64,000 nucleotides of DNA, taken from NCBI RefSeq assembly GCF_014196305.1, contig NZ_JACIDJ010000008.1, forward strand, positions 103,859-167,858, read 5' to 3'. The notes below the pieces were generated by a model. That model was not told where the DNA came from, ran no database searches, and was given only the letters and a program-made list of their open reading frames with translations. This document shows, piece after piece, positions 63,864 through 64,000 of the stretch (position 1 is its first letter; each line of letters starts with the position of its first letter). Source of the stretch: Roseococcus suduntuyensis. Its GTDB lineage: Bacteria; Pseudomonadota; Alphaproteobacteria; Acetobacterales; Acetobacteraceae. The position numbers and the translations under genes are program-made.

Positions 63864-64000
63864 GATTCACGGCTTCGGTGATCGTCACCGGAGCCGATCG
63901 GACGCTAGAGCAGCGTCCAATCGGGTTGAACCGCGAAGCGGTTCAGCCGATCGGACATAAGCTGCTCTATAAGCTATGTTTTCTAGAGCAAGAAATCCGA
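63864..64000. repeat. Compound intergenic mosaic repeat, copies B and E, cut by window end
   Basis: Three pieces follow one another. 63864-63907 is a near copy of 29991-30034 with hairpin ggcttcggtga/tcaccggagcc. 63908-63968 is a palindrome with outer arms AGAGCAGC and GCTGCTCT and an inner hairpin (63916-63955) nearly identical to 49864-49903. From 63982 'ctagagcaag' starts what looks like a further copy that runs off the end. No gene is seen from 63791 to 64000. Confidence 0.65.

Overview
The window reads as a chromosomal segment of a very high-GC alphaproteobacterium, most likely an Acetobacteraceae member of the Roseomonas type. This rests on the strong G/C bias at third codon positions, the abundance of TctC/Bug-type periplasmic receptors (five in 64 kb), the hprK-rapZ-EIIA-HPr-EI regulatory PTS, the short alphaproteobacterial HprK, and start codons that often overlap the preceding stop (ATGA/GTGA). 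The taxon is an inference from gene style; no rRNA or other marker gene is present. I see no phage, insertion sequence, CRISPR array or tRNA.

Layout: (1) 144-12062, an acyl-CoA dehydrogenase, then a divergent tricarboxylate island: tctCBA plus a (methyl)isocitrate-lyase-type gene on the minus strand, and a GntR regulator, a second lyase, AcnD-like aconitase, PrpF and an orphan Bug receptor on the plus strand. No methylcitrate synthase is present, so the pathway looks built for an imported acid. (2) 12210-20755, a nine-gene plus-strand unit with two complete ABC importers separated by a metallophosphoesterase, suggesting uptake and cleavage of organophosphates. (3) 20785-21942, a fluoride export module (two crcB genes and DUF190). 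(4) 21998-27444, a tightly overlapping minus-strand operon (CoA transferase, MmgE/PrpD, FAS1-like/MaoC hydratase, second CoA transferase, CitE-like lyase) that resembles the itaconate/mesaconate/citramalate route. (5) 27621-39267, a Bug receptor, three FAD-dependent amine/amino-acid oxidases, a dipeptide-type ABC importer with fused ATPases and a divergent enolase-superfamily enzyme. (6) 39254-46437, a Bug receptor, sugar-isomerase-like, DUF993 and Gfo/Idh genes behind a perfect 22-bp palindrome, followed upstream by a TetR regulator and a penicillin-acylase-family hydrolase.

(7) 46580-55666 is mostly housekeeping and mixed metabolism: AllA-like protein, a 28-residue membrane peptide gene beside a flavocytochrome, a Bug receptor, GNAT, DUF3422, rhodanese, TlpA, argH, the tiny lipoprotein LptM and a threonine/serine dehydratase. 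(8) 55779-59917 is the regulatory PTS. (9) 59923-63790 holds two convergent GH8 (BcsZ-like) paralogues, an aldehyde dehydrogenase and a two-helix DUF3185 protein.

Intergenic DNA is sparse. Several gaps carry a family of palindromic mosaic repeats (around 10977, 29991, 47083, 49857 and 63864-64000). The last runs off the window end.
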